From Buchnera aphidicola (Myzocallis carpini) (lineage in GTDB: Bacteria > Pseudomonadota > Gammaproteobacteria > Enterobacterales > Enterobacteriaceae), in NCBI RefSeq assembly GCF_964059025.1, contig NZ_OZ060376.1, positions 62,392 to 126,391 on the forward strand: a DNA stretch of 64,000 nt, written 5' to 3'. The notes beneath the pieces are model-generated. The model was not told where the DNA came from, did not search any database, and saw only the letters and a program-made list of their open reading frames with translations. Numbering within the stretch: the first letter of the stretch is position 1; every line of letters starts with the position of its first letter. This document shows, piece after piece, positions 59,672-64,000 of this stretch. Both the position numbers and the translations under genes were made by a program.

Positions 59672-60148
59672 ATGAAAAACAGTATATTAAGTGCTATAGA
59701 AATATATAAAATTCAAAAAGAAAAAAAGAAATATGAAAATATACTTGCAGCATCTATCGAATCTTTAAAAATTGTACAAAATTACAGAGGTTGGATATCT
59801 GATGATTTGGTTTGTGCAATTGCTAAAGTATTATGTATATCACCTAGTGAGCTTGATGAAGTAGCTACTTTTTATAGTCAAATTTATCGTAAACCAGTAG
59901 CACGTAATGTTATTCGATATTGTGATAGTGTAGTATGTTATATTATGGGTTGTAAAAATATAAAAAGTACATTAGAAAATATATTAAAAATTAAAATTGG
60001 TCAAATGACTAATGATAAAAAGTTTACCTTATTACCTATTTCATGTTTAGGTAATTGTGATAAAGCTCCTGTTTTAATGATTAATCATCATACTTATAAT
60101 AATGTAAAAGTTAATTATATACCTATTTTATTAGAGAAATATAGATGA
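59672..60148 (+). CDS. nuoE: NADH-quinone oxidoreductase subunit E
   Basis: NuoE binds the N1a 2Fe-2S cluster in the NADH-oxidising module. The four ligands are in RYCDSVVC near residue 88 and SCLGNCD near 128. [16 protein letters not shown] and [13 protein letters not shown] are conserved. The frame is open from a GTG at 59663, but an ATG at 59672 gives 158 residues and a start closer to E. coli (166). Its stop overlaps the nuoF start (ATGA). Confidence 0.94.
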   Translation: MKNSILSAIEIYKIQKEKKKYENILAASIESLKIVQNYRGWISDDLVCAIAKVLCISPSELDEVATFYSQIYRKPVARNVIRYCDSVVCYIMGCKNIKSTLENILKIKIGQMTNDKKFTLLPISCLGNCDKAPVLMINHHTYNNVKVNYIPILLEKYR

Positions 60149-61482
60149 AAAAAATTATTAAAAAACCTGAAACACATCCTCTAACATGGTGGTTTCAAAA
60201 TCAAGACAATCCTATATGGATTGATGAGTATTTAAAAAAGAATGGATATGCAGCTTTAAGATTAGTATTAAACAAATTTCATCCTAAAGAAGTAATTGAT
60301 ACTATTTATAATTCAGAATTAAAAGGCAGAGGTGGAGCAGGTTTTTCTACAGGAATGAAATGGAGATTAATGCCTAAAAAAAATCATCTTGCGAGATATT
60401 TATTATGTAATGCTGATGAAATGGAACCTGGAACATATAAAGATCGATTATTATTAGAAAAAATTCCTCACCAGTTAATTGAAGGTATGATTATTTCTGG
60501 TTTTGCTATAGAGGCATCTGTAGCATATATTTTTTTAAGAGGTGAATATGTAGATGCAGAAAATTATTTACAACGTGCTCTTATGGAAGCAAAAAATCAT
60601 GGTTATCTTGGGAAAAACATTTTAGGTAGTAACTTTAATTTTCAAATTTTTTTACATACTGGTGCTGGAAGGTATATTTGTGGAGAAGAGACGGCATTAA
60701 TAAATTCTTTAGAAGGTCGTCGGGCTAATCCGAGAATTAAACCTCCTTTTCCAGCTTCAGTGGGTTTATGGGGAAAACCAACTTGTGTAAATAATGTGGA
60801 AACTTTGTCAAATGTTCCTGCTATCATGTTGCATGGTGTAGAATGGTATAAAAATCTTTCTAAGAATAGCAAGGATCGAGGTACAAAATTAATGGGTTTT
60901 TCAGGAAAAGTAAAATATCCTGGTGTTTGGGAAGTTCCTTTTGGAATTTCTGCTAGGGAATTATTAGAAGAATATGCAGGTGGTATGAAAACAGGGTATA
61001 TTTTAAAAGCTTGGCAACCTGGAGGAGCTGGAACGGATTTATTAACTGATAAAAATATTGATGTTAAAATGGATTTCGAAAATATTGCAAATCTAGGTAG
61101 TAGATTAGGAACTGGTATAGCAATGGCAATTGATCATACTATTGATATAGTATCATTAATATTAAATTTAGAGCAATTTTTTGCTCGAGAATCCTGTGGA
61201 TTATGTACTCCTTGTAGAGAAGGATTACCTTGGATTGTAAAAATTTTACAGGATTTTAAAATATTTAATGCTAAGTTTGATGATATGAACATTTTGGAAG
61301 ATTTATGTTATCAATTAGGTCCTGGAAAAACAGTTTGTGCACATGCACCCGGTGCTGTTGCACCATTAAAAAGTGCAATGAAAATATTCAGAAAGGATTT
61401 TGAAAAAAGAGTGAATAGTAAAAAAAGATATTTAAATCATATTTCAGGAATTCAACCGAATATGTTTAAATTGAATTTATAG
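60145..61482 (+). CDS. nuoF: NADH-quinone oxidoreductase subunit F
   Basis: NuoF binds NADH, FMN and the N3 4Fe-4S cluster. It has 445 residues, equal to E. coli. The FMN/NADH glycine motif is [14 protein letters not shown] near residue 63. [20 protein letters not shown] near 181 is typical. N3 ligands are in [14 protein letters not shown] near 351 and TVCAHAPGA near 398. It overlaps nuoE by four bases, indicating coupling. Confidence 0.97.
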   Translation: MKKIIKKPETHPLTWWFQNQDNPIWIDEYLKKNGYAALRLVLNKFHPKEVIDTIYNSELKGRGGAGFSTGMKWRLMPKKNHLARYLLCNADEMEPGTYKDRLLLEKIPHQLIEGMIISGFAIEASVAYIFLRGEYVDAENYLQRALMEAKNHGYLGKNILGSNFNFQIFLHTGAGRYICGEETALINSLEGRRANPRIKPPFPASVGLWGKPTCVNNVETLSNVPAIMLHGVEWYKNLSKNSKDRGTKLMGFSGKVKYPGVWEVPFGISARELLEEYAGGMKTGYILKAWQPGGAGTDLLTDKNIDVKMDFENIANLGSRLGTGIAMAIDHTIDIVSLILNLEQFFARESCGLCTPCREGLPWIVKILQDFKIFNAKFDDMNILEDLCYQLGPGKTVCAHAPGAVAPLKSAMKIFRKDFEKRVNSKKRYLNHISGIQPNMFKLNL

Positions 61483-61540
61483 TATTTTGTATGTGAATAT
61501 TATTTTAATATAATGATTTTATATTTTGGAATATATAATT

Positions 61541-64000
61541 ATGGTTATGGTATATATTAATGGTAGTAAATATAATGCAGATGTATCAAAAAACTTATTA
61601 CAAAATTGTTTATCTTTAAATATAAATATTCCATATTTTTGTTGGCACCCTGAATTGGGTAGTGTAGGTTTTTGTAGATTATGTGCTGTTAAGCAATATA
61701 ATAATGTTGATGATAAAGTTGGAAGAATTATTATGTCTTGTATAACACCTATCATACCAAATATGATAGTTTCTACAATAGATCGAGAAGCACAAAAATT
61801 TCAAAAAGGAATTATAGAATTATTAATGACTAATCATCCTCATGATTGTCCAATATGTGAAGAAGGTGGAAATTGTCATCTTCAAGATATGACAGTAATA
61901 ACAAAACAAAATAATCGTAGATACATATATCCTAAGCGTATTCATAAAAATCAATATCTGGGAGAATTTATAACACATCAGATGAATAGGTGTATTGGTT
62001 GTTATAGGTGTGTAAGATATTATAAAGATTATTCTGGAGGTGATGATTTTGGAGTTTATGGAACCAGTAATAATATTTATTTTGGTAGATTTCAAGAAGG
62101 AGCTTTTAAAAGTGTGCATTCAGGTAATTTAATAGAAGTATGTCCTACTGGTGTTTTTACAGATAAAACATCTTATGAACATTATAATCGAAAATGGGAT
62201 TTACAACATTCTCCAAGTATATGTCAACATTGTAGTTTAGGGTGTAATATTATTATTGGAGAAAAATATGGAAAACTTTGTAAAATAGAAAATAGATATC
62301 ATGAAAGTTTAAATCGTTATTTTTTATGTGATTTAGGAAGATTTGGATATGGTTATGTGAATGTAGATAATCGGATTAAAAATCCTATTAAAAATATTCA
62401 TGTAGATAATACAATTTTAAATGTACAAGATACTATTCTTTTGATTTCTAATATTATCAAAAAATCGAATCGTGTACTTGGTATTGGATCTATTAGATCT
62501 AGTATTGAAAGTAATTTTGCTTTAAGAAAATTAGTTCATCAAGAAAATTTTTCTAGTGGTCTTTCCAATACTGATCATAATTGTTTAAAGTTAATTGTAA
62601 ATATTTTACAAAATAGCGGAATTTATATTCCTACATTATCCGAAATAGAAGATTATGATGTTGTTTTAATTATTGGAGAAGATATTACACAAACATCTCC
62701 TAGATTAGATTTATCAATACGACAATTACATAGAAATAAAAAAAAAGATGCTACAAATATAAGAGATATACCAAATTGGCATAGTATGGCTATGCTGAAT
62801 ATTTCTAATGATGATAAAAAATGTATTTATCTTATTTATAGTCATGAAACTTCTTTAGATAATATCACTCAAATGCAATATTATGGTTCTATTCAAGATC
62901 AAGAAGTTTTTGCATCTTCTATTTCTGATCATATTAATCAACAATCTCATAATGTACAGAATGTAGATATTAATTTTAGTGAAAAGGTTTTTAAAATTGT
63001 TCATGCTTTATTATCTTCTAAAAAACCTTTGATTATTTCAGGTGCTCATTCTGGTAGTACAAATTTAATTAAAGCAGCTACTAATATTGCAAAAGGTTTA
63101 CAAAATTTAAATAAAAATGTTGGATTACTTTTATTAACTCCCTCTTCTAATAGTATTGGAGTTAGTATCATGTCTAATCTTTCTATAGAATATGCACTTA
63201 ATGAAATTCTTGCTGGAACAGTAGATACGTTAATAGTATTAGAAAATGATTTATATCGTAATTTTTGTTCTGATTTTATAAATAAAGTATTAAAAAAATT
63301 AAAAAACTTAATTGTTTTAGATCATATTATGACAAAAACAACAAAAAAGAGTACTATGTTACTCCCTGTATCGAATTTTTTTGAAAGTTCAGGTACTGTA
63401 ATTAATTACGAAGGTCGTTCGCAAAGATTTTTTTCTGTTTGTGATCCTATTATATATAGTCCTCAATCCTCTATTTTAGAAAGTTGGCAGTGGCTATATA
63501 AAATATATTTGAATATTTATGATCAAAAAAAAAATATTCATTTAGATGATGTTATTGAAGAATATTCTAATGAAATTGAACTTTTTAGGAAAATAAAATT
63601 TTTAACCCCAAATAGTAATTTTCGTATTTTAAATCAAAAAATTTCAAGATTACCCCATAGAGCAAGTGGAAGAACAGCAATATTATCACATTATAATGTT
63701 CATGAACCTGAACAGAAAAAAGATAAAAATACTATGTTTAATTTTTCTATGGAAGGTATGCAACCGTCACATTATAATTTAGAATATATTCCTTTTTCTT
63801 GGTTTCCTGGATGGAATTCTATACAATCATTCAATAAATATGACTTAAAAAAACAAACATATAATTCTGGTATTAGAATTTTTCAAACTCATGCAATAGA
63901 TAAGAATTTTTTTTTTCATATAATGATTAATTTAAATAATATGACAGGTGAATGGAATATTGTTCCATATTATGTATTATTTGGAAATGAAGAATTAAGT
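61541..64000 (+). CDS. nuoG: NADH-quinone oxidoreductase subunit G, 3' end outside window
   Basis: NuoG is the large Fe-S subunit of complex I. The visible 820 codons have no stop. The start is ATG at 61541 (MVMVYINGSKYN), with TTTTGGA upstream; a second ATG lies two codons later. The N-terminal domain carries the 2Fe-2S ligands (FCWHPELGSVGFCRLC and MSC), the His/Cys 4Fe-4S ligands (HPHDCPICEEGGNC), a second 4Fe-4S site (RCIGCYRC and CPTG) and the N7 cluster cysteines (ICQHCSLGC and FLCDLGRFG). A molybdopterin-oxidoreductase-like fold follows, with FSMEGMQPS and PFSWFPGWNS. About 90 residues should remain beyond the window (E. coli 908). Confidence 0.97.
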   Translation, partial: MVMVYINGSKYNADVSKNLLQNCLSLNINIPYFCWHPELGSVGFCRLCAVKQYNNVDDKVGRIIMSCITPIIPNMIVSTIDREAQKFQKGIIELLMTNHPHDCPICEEGGNCHLQDMTVITKQNNRRYIYPKRIHKNQYLGEFITHQMNRCIGCYRCVRYYKDYSGGDDFGVYGTSNNIYFGRFQEGAFKSVHSGNLIEVCPTGVFTDKTSYEHYNRKWDLQHSPSICQHCSLGCNIIIGEKYGKLCKIENRYHESLNRYFLCDLGRFGYGYVNVDNRIKNPIKNIHVDNTILNVQDTILLISNIIKKSNRVLGIGSIRSSIESNFALRKLVHQENFSSGLSNTDHNCLKLIVNILQNSGIYIPTLSEIEDYDVVLIIGEDITQTSPRLDLSIRQLHRNKKKDATNIRDIPNWHSMAMLNISNDDKKCIYLIYSHETSLDNITQMQYYGSIQDQEVFASSISDHINQQSHNVQNVDINFSEKVFKIVHALLSSKKPLIISGAHSGSTNLIKAATNIAKGLQNLNKNVGLLLLTPSSNSIGVSIMSNLSIEYALNEILAGTVDTLIVLENDLYRNFCSDFINKVLKKLKNLIVLDHIMTKTTKKSTMLLPVSNFFESSGTVINYEGRSQRFFSVCDPIIYSPQSSILESWQWLYKIYLNIYDQKKNIHLDDVIEEYSNEIELFRKIKFLTPNSNFRILNQKISRLPHRASGRTAILSHYNVHEPEQKKDKNTMFNFSMEGMQPSHYNLEYIPFSWFPGWNSIQSFNKYDLKKQTYNSGIRIFQTHAIDKNFFFHIMINLNNMTGEWNIVPYYVLFGNEELS

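Noticed and set aside
1..64000. Mobile elements, CRISPR arrays, prophage or transferred islands
   Set aside because: I saw no transposase or integrase, no regularly spaced repeats, and no block with a distinct base composition.

Overview
The window looks like a piece of the reduced chromosome of Buchnera aphidicola, the obligate aphid endosymbiont. The evidence is the very high A+T content, the tight packing of gammaproteobacterial housekeeping genes, every protein being most like an Escherichia coli orthologue, and a gene order typical of Buchnera (flagellar export genes, rpmG-rpmB, pmbA, fabB-tal-tkt-dapE, the his operon, gnd-metG, thrS to pheT, dapB-carA-carB, dnaJ-dnaK, nuo). I saw no insertion sequence, prophage, CRISPR array or clear horizontally acquired gene. 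The aphid host cannot be named from this sequence. Compared with the Buchnera gene order I remember, several genes are missing from their usual places (dcd, the rnf genes, nth, ihfA, apaH, folA, ribF), so this is a strongly reduced lineage.

Layout. 1-2486: the end of a flagellar basal-body export cluster (fliN remnant with an in-frame stop, fliO, fliP, fliQ, fliR). 2563-3581 (minus): rpmG, rpmB, ppa. 3695-6300: pmbA, RNase P RNA, rsmI. 6397-11871: fabB, transaldolase, transketolase, dapE. 11986-14387 (minus): dapA and aroC. 14634-22424: smrB and a complete hisGDCBHAFI operon. 22511-27854: gnd, metG, tilS, tRNA-Val, ribE. 28541-31618: tyrS, sufA, aroH. 31764-38365: thrS-infC-rpmI-rplT-pheS-pheT. 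38439-41432 (minus): glyS-glyQ. 41699-43733: rplY, a degenerate tRNA-Pro-like gene, yabI, ksgA. 44043-52669 (minus): carB, carA, dapB, lspA, ileS. 52960-56446: rpsT, then dnaJ and dnaK on the minus strand. 56717 to the end: nuoA, B, CD, E, F and most of nuoG.

Functionally the window fits nutritional symbiosis. It holds complete histidine synthesis, parts of lysine (dapA, dapB, dapE), aromatic (aroH, aroC) and arginine/pyrimidine (carAB) synthesis, pentose-phosphate enzymes that feed them, respiratory complex I, and a large share of the translation machinery.

The most notable observations are signs of genome decay. metG has no usable start in frame and seems to need one extra A in an A10 tract. 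The editing site of ThrRS has lost its four catalytic histidine/cysteine residues, and that of the PheRS beta chain is also destroyed, while IleRS editing residues are intact. fliN carries a nonsense codon. A tRNA-Pro-like gene has a collapsed anticodon loop and no normal T-arm. In contrast, several ancestral control features survive: the AUU start of infC, the UUG starts of rpsT and carA, and a sigma-32 promoter before dnaK.
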